DNA of 64,000 nt, from the NCBI GenBank assembly GCA_000310025.1, contig FN649738.1:2735114-2799113 (forward strand), written 5' to 3'. Each line of letters starts with the position of its first letter. Positions within the stretch are counted from its first letter, which is position 1. This stretch comes from Ectocarpus siliculosus. Its lineage: Eukaryota; Sar; Phaeophyceae; Ectocarpales; Ectocarpaceae. Under the pieces are notes generated by a model. That model was given only the letters and a program-made list of their open reading frames with translations, was not told the DNA's origin and did no database searches. Positions 45,983 through 58,460 of the stretch are shown here, in pieces. The position numbers and the translations under genes were made by a program.

Positions 45983-48900
45983 ACAGCTAAAACCGACCAG
46001 AGTTGCGGCATGCATACGCGCCATGTCCCACGCCGCAACGAGAGGGCGCAGGTGAAGGTCGGATTCGACGTGGACACCGGCCGTCTCAGGAACGAGAGCG
46101 TACGATCCGATATTTTGTCTGAGCGGCTGCGCTCTAGATATAGACGATACTGGTTCGCGTGGTTGGATTACTAGAGATGATCGGGTTCGGATGTGTGGAG
46201 TACCGATATATTCAGCGGTCGGCCTAGGGAGAACAAAAGAAAAATGAAATGGGACGAAGGGGGGGAGGGTGACAACGAGTTGTGTGTGCTATAATTTCGA
46301 CACCAACAATCAAGCGGTAGGCATACGTCCGCGACGTGGCCGCTGAGTGTTGTGTGCGGGAGCAGGGAGGAACGGAGCGGCGATTCGGGCTTGGTCTGGA
46401 GCCACCGCGTCCAGACGGATGGGTGCTGCGTTGTTGTGAGGTGTTGTCGATGGGTTTGTTTGGGAGTCGGCTTGTGTGTGTGTCGGCGGGGGGGGGGGGA
46501 GGGGGGCGTAATAATTGTTTGTGTACACCCATCTCGGGGTAGTGTTTCTTGTCTGCTGTACTCGTGAGTGACGTAAAAACTTGTTCAGCGGGTTTGATTC
46601 AAGTTCTTGTCACGGCCTGTATGTGTGTGTGTAGAGCACGAAGCTCCGAAGGCGGACACCGCCTGTCACCACGGTAGTCTAAACGGGTGATAAATTCGAT
46701 CACTATCTAACCCGCTACTTCATGCACAGACTAGCCCGGGAGTTCGAATCCATGCAAAGCGTCTCTCGCACTCTTTCGTACCTAGGAAGTGGCAATCGCT
46801 TGTTCGTGAGTATAGGTTAGGGTTGGACGACTGAACCCGTCTCGCGTTAGAAAACTAGGGATACACTGCACGGGAATTCTCCGGTCTGCGCGACCCCGGA
46901 TCGGAGCTCTTACGTGAGAGAGAGAGAGGCAAGGCTTGAGGGTAGAGTAGAAACTACAGCCACGGCCATTCAACGACATGACAAAAAAAAAATCGAAAGT
47001 CTACGTGATACGGGCGGTTGTATGTATGGTGTTGGTGAGCCCGTACAACAGGAGCGGGTGGAGGAGGTTGTGCTTTGTGTTGTTGCTCGAGCTAGAGAGA
47101 AGAAGGGTTGACTGGGGCAACAGGTGCTTGCTTGTGTGTTGCATATCTTGTATATCTCGTTGCTTGCACCACCCACCGTTCAGGGAACACGGATTGGGTG
47201 TGATTTAATGTCTCTGTCACGTGTCCTATCGGGTTACTCACAACGGGTGTTGTGCTACGTGGGGTTCCCACGAGCAACTCAAGTGATCATGAGAGTTTGT
47301 CGCACATGAGGGCCCCTTTACTACAAAATTGGTTCGGTGATGTCGCTCGTGTTATACAACACATAGATGTTGCTTCCATGGCACCCAACGACTATTTCAG
47401 ACGGAACCACACGGAGAACTGCTACATATCCCTCCCGTACCTCAATATCGAAGTAGCAGTTCCAATTTGTCGATTTTCTCTTCACAAACCACAGAAAACG
47501 ATCTATTGTTCAAAACCTGTCCAAAGACACGGAACGTCACGGCACCACACAACACGACACAACACGAGACGGCCTTGGAAAGGTGACTACACCACACAAC
47601 CAATCAGCCCCTCCCGAAAAGAACCCAGCTGGCTCCTGGGGTACGAGTTCCAACAGGAATCGGTACTAAATACCAGAAGACAAAAAAGCATTTCTAAACA
47701 AGGCAGCAGCAGGTAGCAGCGCCCGTGAGCTGCATAAAAAAAAATTCTACGAGCCGCTCACCTTATTCCTCGCCGTCATGGCGACAGCAGCGACCGAGTA
47801 CATCCATGCACAGAAAAAAACGTATCGGGGTCCGACCCCCTGTAGTCAGCGACGTCCCCCTTAAAATTTCTATATCCCGCCTTTGCAAGGATGCAAGGCC
47901 TACGTAACAACGTCAAATGGATGAGCACCCCCCTTCCGTGCCCGCCCTCTCGCCCATTCCGCGTAACCCCCCCCCCTATGCTGCTGGGGCCACCCTGCCA
48001 ATGCTACTGATCGGAAGCGAAGCCTTGGGAAGCAAACAAAGCGTATGAAGCACCAACACAACACCCACAAAAGACAAGCGCTTCGAACGTGCAGCCCAAT
48101 ATTCTCCACCTACCATGCACCAAAGAAGTAAAGGCGAGCGAGTTTCCCGCCAGCGTTCATCCTTTTCTGATCCGTCCCTCCCACGCAAGAGGCGGACAAA
48201 CGACAACGCCGCTCGTAGGCGTGGGAAACCCGTATGAAAACCCATACCCGGAGCAAATTCTCGGTAGAAATACCCCCAACAGCCCGGACGGAGGCGGCAT
48301 CTATACATACACCCCGGGGTATGGGGCGTGAGCGCATCGCGACGACAGCGAAAGGGTTTACTTCCCTCAAGTACTCCTGAATCTAGGTCGCCAGGTCTGA
48401 CGCTACACCGCCGTCCCAAGTCTGCTGCAAGTCGCGGCGGGATCCGCGAGCAAAGCTGTGCGCACCCGCGCTGGCAAATAGTCGCCGACGCCGCCCGTCG
48501 CTACCTACACACACACCATCCCCAGCGTAGTGCTAGACGTTCGTCTAGCCAATGCTGCTGTGAACCGATTGTTGCGCGCAGACAAGTGTACATGAACCAG
48601 GACACCCAGAACAGATACAAGGACAAAAAAACAACAATGACAGGAGCGCTCGGTGGATGCTTGCGGGACCGGAAGACTCAAGACTCCGCCCAAGACGCTG
48701 ACATACATAAAATACTGCACATTCACTGATATATTTCTCAGACACCACCGCCTGGTGAGGCGCTACTTGCCGTACTGTACAATTGACGGGGCAGAAATCA
48801 CGCCTACATACCGACTAACCCCTCCCCCTGGTCAATGGTCTAACAACGAAGGCATGCAAAAACGTGAGTGCGCCCCCCCTCTCCCCTATTTTCGGACACA

Positions 48901-49131
48901 CAAACAACGACGCCCATGTTGCGCCCAGTGCTCAATGTGCACCGATTTACACTCACACGCAAACAGATCAGGTTTAACACAGCCCGGTGACGCAAGGCAT
49001 CAAAACTACTGTACGCAGGTCTCATGCCTAAAAATAAACCGAGTCCCTTTCCTTGAGCTCGCCCAGCGAACCCGCAGCGTGCATCCCCTAGCGGCGTCCA
49101 CTCGCCTAAGCAGCAGGAAGTCCGCCACCCG
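45983..49131. other. Intergenic region between convergent genes
   Basis: About 3.1 kb between the stop codons of the KIX gene (plus) and the DHHC gene (minus). Only short frames, none with recognisable protein features. Simple GT-rich and G-rich runs occur near 46470-46510. A tRNA-like GAGTTCGAATCC at about 46740 is noted under rejected items. 3' UTRs of both genes must lie at the ends. Confidence 0.6.
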
Positions 49132-49445
49132 CTACGCTGGCTCTAGGCCGCCCCCGTGGTCTATCATCGACTGCACGTCGGACATCTCTAACCCCGACCC
49201 AAACCCTTCCGCTTCGTGCCCCTCCCTTCTTCTTCTCCTGCTGCTATTGCTGCTGTCGCCGTTGTTTCGGCGACCGCACGCCGAACCATCTTCGACGGCG
49301 CTCCCGTTAAGCTTGTCGTCCTCCTCTTCGGTGCACACGGGGGACGGGTCGCAATCGGCCCCGCCGTCGGCGGCGCCGGCGCCGCTTCCGACGGACCGAC
49401 GCCGTTTCGCGAACAGCGACATCAGCCTCTTCGCTCTCGCGGCAC
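49132..49445 (-). CDS. DHHC gene last exon, variable C-terminal tail
   Basis: Begins [19 protein letters not shown] after a TTCACAG acceptor, then acidic and Asn/Ser/Arg-rich sequence ([20 protein letters not shown]), ending HGGGLEPA and a TAG at 49132-49134. The tail is cytosolic in this family and poorly conserved. Confidence 0.85.
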
Positions 49446-50870
49446 CTGTGAAAAAAATGTACATCATTGACACCGCACACGCACACAGGAAACGCAGCAG
49501 TAGCGCTGTCGATGCAAAGCAATAACAACGAAACCGTACATACACCTCCTAGGACCGCCGGCCCAGGGAACACGCGGATATGAAAGCGGTGTACGTATAT
49601 ACGCATACCATCGGTTCTTTCGTCTGTCTTTTTTTTTGCCCAGAAAGATGAAAGCATCGGCTCTAGTGGTCGGCGAGCACAGTCAACGCCATAAAAAGAA
49701 ATAAATCTCGTGTGGTCTTCCTCGTATGTGACCCCCGCTAATGCGTCCAAACAAACGTACCGAAAGGAGGAATGGCCAACGTCCAGAAAAGCGGGACAAC
49801 GCCAAACACGCCAAGACATACTAACACCGAAGAAACAACAGTAACACACAACAGCTCACCTATCCACCGTCCACCCTTACTAGGCACCCCTCCACCGTCC
49901 TCGCCCCTCACGGAGGCGCCTCTGGATCTGTTGCAACACCCATCCCCGAGCCCCGGCCACGGCCACAGCCACAGCCGCTGACCAAACGCCTCCTTCAGGT
50001 TCGACAACAGCCCCGAGTCGTACTCCGATAGCCGGATCGACGCACCCGGTGACAGCGCGTACTGCCCCGGATCTCGCATGCTACGTTTCCACTGATACGG
50101 AAGTGGCCGGCGGCGGGAAGGGGTGGGGGGGGGGGGGTGAGGGGGGCTCATGGTTTGTACTCATGTTTTGAATGCTTAGCGGTTAGTCCATTGGCCACGC
50201 GTCCTCGAGAGGAGCCGGGGGGTGGTGGTCGGTGAACCAATGGCACTTAATCGACGCACGGTCATTCGTTCATGCGTATCAAGTGTTGTGCGCGCTCACC
50301 ATAGAACTACGGGTTGTGTACATGAGCGTTCGCAAAAAAACTTAAGCCCATGTACATCGACACCCGCAGATCCCAGATATCCTACTATAATAGGGTGTTG
50401 AGAGACCGCGAACGGTTCGCAAACCTTAACCTTTCCTTGGTGCTGTGATGCCATGGGTAAAAAAAAAGAAAGGCATCGTCTCATCTATCCCAGCGTGGGA
50501 GAGCATCGACTGACCAACCACAACTGCTGCCGACAGCAGTCCCTGAGACATACCAGGCTCACGTGAGAGAACAACAACAAAAACACTGCGGGCGTCGCTG
50601 GGGCTGGTGATGCTACCAGTCCTGCTGGACCCAACAAAAACACTGCTGGCGTCGCTGGTGCTGCTGATGCTACCGGTCCTGCTGGCCCCTTCTCTTACCT
50701 TAAAGTATTCGATGGTGGTGACATTCCCGGCCACGAGGTAGCCGTGCCAGATGAGCAGGTACGACACCGAGCAGAAGACGAACCCCAGCACTAACCTGAG
50801 AACCAAGAGGACGGAGAGGGGAGAGAGCAAGCAAACAGCCCAACGAGTGTCGTTGTCGTTGTCGTTGTCG

Positions 50871-50902
<32 letters not shown>

Positions 50903-53900
50903 ATTGTTATTGTTGCTGATGATGTTGTTGTTGTTGTTGTTGCTGATGTTGTTGTGGTTGTTTTGCTACGTCTTGTTGTTGCTGAGTTATGCTTGTTTTG
51001 CCACGTATATTCATTACGTTTCAGTAGCCTTCGCAGGATTTTTCTATTTAAGTAAACATGTTGAACAAATAATGCAGTCGGAGGTGTTGGGTAAAGGGTT
51101 GGTCTGCGTACCCCCTCCCTGTTCTATCTCTTCATAAACTTGATTTCTCGTGAAGGCAGTCCATACGCGTGCCTCCAGATTATATATAACATTGTTGGCC
51201 GCTAAGGCGCGACACAAGATAGTGGTGGCGCAAGTGTCAAAGGCGCTGCAGACAGCACCCATGTATCAGCAGACAATACTTTGCATCTACATCACACCTG
51301 GCAATTGCTTGCGAAAGGGACACAAATCGTGCCGCAGTCAGCATCAGCATACTTTAGCAGCAGCACACCAAAGCATGACCCCCGAGACTAGCGAAATAGC
51401 TCCGCCATCTTCACACACAACAGCAGCAGCGGCACACAGCAGTGTACAAATCAACCGCCACTGGGCCAAGTACGTCGCCCAGCGAGAGGAAAACTCCCTT
51501 CTCAATCTTACCCATCCACAGCGACTCCCGCCATCTCCACCCACCCCACCACAACCCCCCCCGATGTCGCAGCTGCGGAGCCGCTTTCGGGTGCGCGGCC
51601 CATCCTCCACCGCCTCCAGAGGATCACGAGCATGGCGCCCGAGCTCAAGCAGGCGTAGAGCAACGTCAGCAGGTACGCCTGTCGCGATAGTGTCAACGTC
51701 AGCGGACGGCGGGGGGTCTTGATAGGTGGAATTTGATTCGGGGCAGTGTGGTATTATTCAACAATGCTTGCTACACAGGCATATAGAGCAAAATCGGCAG
51801 GAACACCTGCTGTGACGGCAGGGGGGGGGCGGGGGGGATTTAGGTGGATATTGCTTTTTTTGACGGGGATGGGATATTGTTTTTTTGACGGGGATGGGGT
51901 TCCAAGGTCAAGCTCTGGAGTCGGACACGAAATTACGTCACGTCAGCCGCAACTAACCCCAAGCGATAACAAGTGTTAGTGTTAGTGTTGCAAAACATGT
52001 CCACCGCTCTCGAGCCCCTGCCGCGGTAGGACGACGACGAAATTGGGGGACCAAGAGCCCCGATTGTCGTTGGGGGTCGTTGTATACCGCTGTGGTGGGC
52101 AAACTCTTAACCCTAACAGAGGGTTTGCCGCCGTGCATCCATTGACTGCTGCCATGGCGGGGCAATCAAAAACAACTGCCGCTGGCCCTAATCGTAAGAA
52201 CCTTGCCCCTAAAATAGCAAGAGAGCTTCACCCTTATCTTGAGACCCCCCAAACCCTAACCCTGTAATACAAGAAGACTTACTGAAAAGACTTCAAACAC
52301 ACCCCTTTCGACGGAGGTTATATCTCGAACAGGTAGTATTCTGTGAGGTTTATGTTTACTTTCTAAAACAAAGAAGAGGGTTGAGCATTACCTTGTAGTT
52401 TCCTGCACCGACGCATCGCCCCACCCAGTGGCAGTGGTGGTCCATCTTGAGGACACACCTGTCGCCAACGACGACGAAAAGGGAGAAACGAAACGACAAA
52501 ACCATAGTCGCGTCACGTCAAGGCAAGGCCAACGCCGCCGACTAATCAAAAACTCGCCCCAAGTGGACGTCATCGACCCGAAAATGACGTAGCGCCAACG
52601 CGAGATAGTCAACGATTCGGGACGGAGTCAACAAAGAGGATGATAAGATTGGGGGCGGGGGGGAGACGTGTAGGATTCACGTTGTCGGGTGTACCGGCGT
52701 TAACATTGCAAAAACAAGGCTATGGATAGAGAAATCTTTAGTGTGTTGGGAAAACAAAAAAGATGGAGCAAGCGGTCAGAATGGGGCATACACGGGGGGA
52801 GAGGGGGGCGCTGCTACAAGGCAGCAGGGAGGGGAGGACAACAAGCATCACCAGCCGATTGCAAAAAACCGCCGAAAACGACCACTACAAAAAAAAGCAC
52901 ACGCCAGTAGTAGAAGGAATGTAAACATCAACAATGTCTTATTGCCCTCCTCCAAGTGTGTCCGCCAGCGCTGGGCGGGGGAGACTCTTTCGCAATGCGG
53001 TACCAGTAAAAACACCAAGGGAGAGCGGAAGACAAACAAACAAACAAACAAAAACTCTCACCGGTTGCATATTCGGCAGTGGTGAGCCCTTGCCGGCTTG
53101 AGGTAGTTGCACAGAGAGCAGACCTGCGTGAAGTACTGTTGCTGCTGTGGCGTCAAGAAAAAATGGGCCAGAAAAAACACCACACCAGAACGAAGGAGAG
53201 GGATGCGGGACGACAAAGAAAGCGGTGAGACTCTCTCGTTGTTTGTTTGTGCATTCATATATCTGGCGACGTTCACATCTCAAACCGACCGCTTTCGCTG
53301 CCAGATGCTGAAATCAACACGCCCCGCTTCTCACAATACTTATCCTTCCACGTGGGCGACGTGCATGTTGCTGCAGCAGCCGACAACACGTCGACGCTTT
53401 CGGCAAACACGTCAGGAGCACCTCTAGGATCAATATGTGACTGCTCCGTCTTGATGTGTGGCAAACGCCTCTAGCCTGGCAAGACAACACAGTAACGACT
53501 ACGTTAGATAACACCCCCCCTCGCCGAACCTACCACCAACACCATCNNNNNNNNNNNNNNNNNNNNNNNNNNNNNNNNNNNNNNNNNNNNNNNNNNNNNN
53601 NNNNNNNNNNNNNNNNNNNNNNNNNNNNNNNNNNNNNNNNNNNNNNACCCCCCCCCGCCCAAACCCCCCACAAACCCCTTTTCCCCCCCCCCCCCCCCCC
53701 CCACTCTCTGCAAAGACTTCAGCACCCCCCATTCGACTGTGGTACAGCAGTCCTATCTCGAGCGGGAAGTTAGCGTCTGTGACTACATGCTAAAAAAAAC
53801 AAAACACAAAAAAAATACCTGTGCCAAGCCGCCCCCGGCACCCTCCAGAGACCCCGAGGCGGGGCACAGCTGGTCGTCCCCCCCGCCCCCGCCCCCCCCG

Positions 53901-54271
53901 GTGCCGCCGCCCATGCCCGACGGTGACGACCCAGCTTGCGCTGTGGATTTCCTGACGTTTCCAGGGTCCTTGGTTGTGAGCGTCACCAGCGAGAGGGTCG
54001 TCAGCGCCGACAGCAGCAGCAGCCACCACGCCCGGAAGAAGGCCGAGAGCGGCGTGCCGCCTGCAGCTGACTCGCGGAGAAACGTCCACCCCAGGGCAGC
54101 GTTCGCCCACAAGAACGCTAGGTAGCCCGCTAGCCTGAAAGAGGACACAGAAAGCGAGCAAGCAATTTCGCGGGTTGTTTTGTTGTGTTTTACTGCTGTA
54201 GCCTCTCTCAAACGCATGCTGTAGCGCCTCTGCTTTGTAACGGTTTCAGGATGTTCTCCGTCTGTCAACAT
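49132..54271 (-). CDS. DHHC-type palmitoyltransferase (protein S-acyltransferase), 7 exons
   Basis: Transfers palmitate from acyl-CoA to cysteines of membrane-associated proteins, through an acyl-enzyme on the DHHC cysteine. Exons 54271-53819, 53144-53062, 52458-52392, 51678-51512, 50795-50699, 50091-49860 and 49445-49132 keep phase and give about 470 residues. Seen: two membrane segments ([34 protein letters not shown]), the DPG motif (TTKDPGN), the Cys-rich domain [20 protein letters not shown] then [19 protein letters not shown], two more membrane segments ([39 protein letters not shown]), the TTxE motif as TTIEYF, and the C-terminal [15 protein letters not shown]. All catalytic and zinc residues are present. 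The N-terminus is unsure: an ATG at 54271 reads straight through, but CTCTTTCAG at 54135 could be an acceptor for an upstream exon. Confidence 0.93.
50846..50960. repeat. GTT/TTG microsatellite in DHHC gene intron
   Basis: Long run of gtt triplets, first mixed with cgttgt units and later interrupted by ttattg and gatgatg. Confidence 0.9.
52392..53144 (-). CDS. DHHC cysteine-rich catalytic domain (exons 2-3 of the model)
   Basis: Exon 53144-53062 supplies [20 protein letters not shown] and HHCRICN plus two bases. Exon 52458-52392 completes the arginine codon and gives [20 protein letters not shown] and YK. The catalytic Asp-His-His-Cys sits at about 52420-52445 and is intact. The intron 53145-53818 upstream contains the second assembly gap. 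Confidence 0.95.
53547..53646. other. Assembly gap (100 N) in DHHC gene intron
   Basis: Followed by a long C-rich homopolymer-like stretch (53647-53702). Confidence 0.98.
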
Positions 54272-57145
54272 CAGAGGCCCCACCTCTCTCTCTCTCTCTA
54301 TCTCAAACACACACTCTGTTTTTTCTTCAATTTCCCCCCCCCACCCTCCCCCCGCATCTTTGGACGCCTGTGAATTGCGGAGCCCCTTTGGAGTGAAGGT
54401 CCTCTTGGGGAAAGAGGGGTTCCGTCCCACCGTCAAGTTTATCTACCAATATCCCCAGCATCCGGGCGTTAACGCACAACCTGCCTGATGATGCTCCAGA
54501 ACGCCAGCGACAGGGTATGCATACACCTCAGCTTCGGTACCCACCGCTCGGTTCGAGTACCGCGGGGCCCCCCGCGACGGGGTACGTAAGTGCAGCTAAT
54601 ATTTCACGCCCTTATTATAGTTGGCCCTTTCCAAATCTGTGTTTTCTGTGCGTGTGTTCCAAGTTCCAAGCAGAACGTGGCTGCAGATCACCCACTTACG
54701 TCGGATGCTTGACTGCGCCCTTCCAAACATAAAAAGTGGCTGCAGACCACTACGTCAGTCAGTTGACGCCCTTCCAAATCTCCACAATATCTCTCTGCTG
54801 TGTCTCCAAAGTTCCGAAGCAGAAGGTGGCTGCAGACCACTACTGCTGCTGTGTCTTCGGTATGTTGTTGTTGTTGTTGTTGTTGTTGTCTTCACATTAA
54901 ACTCGTGTCAGTTGCTAATCCCAAAATCTAGTAAAGACTCGGTCCGTCGTCACAAAAATGCTAAATATTTAGAGCCATCAGAAGAGCTAAAGAACACGCA
55001 CACTATTAGCAAGAAAAGGGTACACAAGCCCAAAGAGGTACACCTACAATCCCTTCAGCACGTTTGCGTGCCCAAAACTGAACTACACGCCCACACACTA
55101 CATTCGACTACAGAAGCAGCATCACCCCCCCCCTAGTCCCACACTTTACCAAAATTAATGCTTGTCGACCACAGCGCTGCTGTCGGAAGTGCTGTCTGTA
55201 CAATGACACCAAGGTAGGCATGGGAAAGCTCGGGGCATGCAGCTGCTGTCTGAAGTGCTGTCAGCATGCGTCCGTGGACATACAACGAAGAAGAACACCA
55301 AGCCTTTATTGCAATTGACAAGCACCCGAATCTATCCATAAATACTGGCGTGGGTTGTAGGCCAAAAGCCCTTGAGGTGGGGAGACTACAGTACTGCGAC
55401 CAATGTTGTTTACACCGTTTCAATGGCGTGCTGGACACTCTCACGGTTCAGCACGTGGTAAAAAGAAAAGAGTATTTGTTCAGCAGTGTAGTGCATAGGA
55501 TGAAAGCGCGTGCCTGCCCTATGATGGATGCTACTCTGTCGAGTGCTCTCGTCCCACTTATTATGTTGTGGGCACCAGTCTGAACCTTCGGGAATACGTT
55601 TGGCTTTGCGTCTGTATGCGCAAACATGCACGCCAGCCCGTGGGTGCTTTGCTAATCACTGCTGCGGCGACCACGGGTGTTCCGAAACACGGAGCGAGCG
55701 AGGTACGAGACTCAAATATCGGGTTGTATGTACATTAGACAGCGTACACCAACACCAGGGGGGGGGGGCGTTACAAATGAAGGTCGCTATAATATGCCGC
55801 AATGATTCCTCCAGGTGCTGATGCTTCCAGCTACTCGACTTGGGCGGGCTACGGGTACATAACAGATAGCTACCCGCCCAATATTCGCCACGTCGTTCCT
55901 ACTTCACCACACACATCACTGCTGTGGGTTGATGGGCAGGAATATAGCCAGCAATAGCAGCAGCACCCACTCCTGTTGCTCATGGTGAGTGTCGCTGCAA
56001 TAAGAGAAGATTGAATCAACACCTATCCTATGTACAAGGCCAGAGCATGTACCACGCCCCCACGGTGCTCTTGTTGGAACTGCAGCGAAAAAATAGAGCA
56101 GCGGAGTCATTTCTTCTCCATCTCCTCCTGCAAATCACTTGTCAGCAGCAGCAGGGTTGTCGGAAGCAATTCCCGCTGCCGGTGCAACCAGTCATCGCGC
56201 CAGCGCTGCTTTACACTCACACCTGACTCACCTTAGCGCCATGATACCCGTCTCAACGCGTGTAGCAAGTCCTGTCCAAGTGTGCGCCGTCCCTCCAACC
56301 CCCCCACCTACCGCATACCCGGGGGTGAAATATGCTGCCGCGCTGCAGCCGTGGCGGTCGTCGCGGGGGCCTCACAACCGGCAGAATAAATAAATTGGGG
56401 GGAGTATGCTATCTTTTCGTGGGGCCTCTGGGCGTTTCACGTTTCACGCCAAAGACTATGACTATAAGATAACCATGGTTATTATTTATAGTCATAGTCT
56501 TTGTTTCACGCCGTGCGTGTGGCCCACAGATGCCATGCCATGTGCGTAATGTGCGACAAGATCGAGAGTAGAGATCACCTTCGAGAACTCGCCCGCCGCG
56601 GCATAGTTGATCGCGAACGCGCAAGAAGTGCGTTTACTGGAGGTCGAAATGTAGCAGCACACAACCAAAGCGAAACAGAGCATCATTTTCGTTTTTTTCG
56701 GGTTACTGCTGTACCCGTCCGTGTCATCTACTCGGTATCTCGGTATGTAGATATATTTTGTACGGTCCCGTATGCATATGTACAACTGCTGTGGTGGTAC
56801 CGAGTAGTGCCGACCGGCTCAAAATCACAATCCATTGTGAGCAAGGCTCGAACACGATGCGTCCTATTGATTGAGCTCAGGTTCCAGAGAATTAAAAAAG
56901 CTTGTTTCTTACTTCGCGAAGCCAAACAAACGCAACAACATAGGGTCCGAGAAGAAGAACGGCTGTTGCACAGCTCACGAAAGTCCACGCAACCTCACGC
57001 CCGAAGCTAGATTGATGTGCAACTCCTCGACGAGTTTCGTCGGCGTTGCCTGTCTGAAGCTTCCCTTGTTTTTTTTTACGGGAAGCCGCAAGTGCTTACT
57101 ACACGGTAACACTCTCGAGCACGAGACACAGGAAAAGCAAACACT
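54272..57145. other. Region without supportable genes
   Basis: Open frames are short and not protein-like. Three loose copies of gtggctgcagaccac lie at 54678-54845, and a pair of gctgctgtc(g/t)gaagtgctgtc motifs near 55180 and 55250. The 5' UTR or a first exon of the DHHC gene may lie at 54272-54560. Confidence 0.5.
56450..56503. repeat. Perfect hairpin
   Basis: aaagactatgactataa is followed by its exact complement ttatagtcatagtcttt across a loop that is itself nearly palindromic (gataaccatggttatt). Flanking gtttcacgcc occurs on both sides in direct orientation. Confidence 0.85.
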
Positions 57146-57383
57146 GGTGGCCAGAGGGGCAGGTTAGGCACGAACTACAACCTGGGGGGGGGAGGTTAGG
57201 AGGCCGAGTTCGACCTTGAACCCATTTTTTCTTCAGGCTTGCCGCCCGCCGTGTTGATTGCAATGACGCCACTATCCAAGATGCGGGATACCTTGCACGC
57301 TTTGGGCTGCAACCTCCCTACAACCTCCCCCCCTCAGATTGTAGTTGGTGCCCCAACCTACGCACAACCTGCCTCTGGCCACC
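57146..57383. mobile_element. Short foldback / MITE-like element
   Basis: Ends ggtggccagaggggcaggtt and aacctgcctctggccacc are inverted repeats. Similarity continues inward through the actacaacct...ggggaggtt region to about 60 bases per arm. No matching target duplication is clear. No coding capacity. Confidence 0.65.
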
Positions 57384-57599
57384 CGTGAAGTGACTGAAGA
57401 ATGAAGACGTCCAGACCGCGATGAAGACCTTGAAGCTATGGTGCCGACGATGACAAGGCCAAAGAACTAAATCCGAAGAAAACCTACGATGACAGGATGC
57501 ATTCAAAAAAGAAGTGAACGCGAAAGAATCGCACGAACAAACGCCTCAAGCAGTTCTCCCCGATGGGCTGGCAGGGTCTGAAGCATGTTGGTCGTTTGG

Positions 57600-58460
57600 C
57601 GATAGGCTTCCACGGGATGGGCTGCAGCGGCACCGGCGGCGAGAGGGTGACCCCCGGCGGGGGCGGTGGCGGGGGAGACGGCCGGGGCGCAGGCCCTCGC
57701 GGAGAGAGCGGCAGCATCGGTCGCAGCACCGGCGGCGAGAGGGGGAATCACCGGCAGTCATGTGTTCCCCGCGACGCCGGCCGGGGGGACGGCCGGGGAG
57801 TAGGCACTCGCAGCTAGAGCGGTACCATCGGTAGCAGCACCGGCGGCGAAAGTGGTGACCCCTGGCGGCAGGGCTTTCCCCATGGCGGCGGGGGGAGACG
57901 GCCGGGGCGCAGGCCCTCGCGGCGGGAGCGGCAGCATCGGCAGCAGCACCGGCGGCGAGAGGGGGAATCACCGGCAGTCATGTGTTCCCCGTGGCACCGG
58001 CCGGGGGGACGGCCGGGGAGCAGACACTCGCAGCTAGAGCGGTACCATCGGTAGCATCACCGGCGGCGAGAGTGGTGACCCCTGGCGGCAGGGTTTTCCC
58101 GCGACGGCGGCGGGGGAGACGGTCAGGGCGCAGGCACTCGCGGTGGGCGGCAGCGTCGGTCGCAGCACCGGCGGCGAGAGGGGGAATCACCGGGAGTCAT
58201 GTGTTCCCCGTGACGTCGGCCGGAGGGACGGCCGGGGAGCAGGCACTCGCAGCGACAGCGGTACTATCGATCGGTAGCAGCACCGGCGGCGAGAGTGGTG
58301 ACCCCTGGCGGCAGGGTTTTCCCCGCGGCGTCTGCCGGGGAGACGGCCGGGGCGCAGGCACTCGCGGCGGAAGCGGCAGCATCGGCAGCAGCACCGGCGT
58401 CGAGAGGGGGCACCACCGACAGTCATGTATTCTCCGCCGCGCCGGCGGGCCGGGACGCGC
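57600..58460. repeat. GC-rich tandem repeat (minisatellite), unit about 220 bases
   Basis: Roughly four units marked by gcgagagggggaatcaccgg (near 57736, 57956, 58175 and a variant near 58398). Each unit has two halves sharing agcaccggcggcga. Both strands show long but interrupted open frames; the unit length is not a strict multiple of three, so I do not call a protein. Confidence 0.85.

Noticed and set aside
46670-46760. tRNA-like TAGTCTAAACGGG followed by GAGTTCGAATCCATG
   Set aside because: Box A and box B are about 65 bases apart and no cloverleaf with paired acceptor stem is visible. It may be a decayed SINE, but I cannot support a tRNA gene.
57546-57971. 142-codon open frame on the minus strand in the minisatellite
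   Set aside because: Composition is Arg/Pro/Ala from GC-rich repeats, frames shift between units, and no domain is visible.
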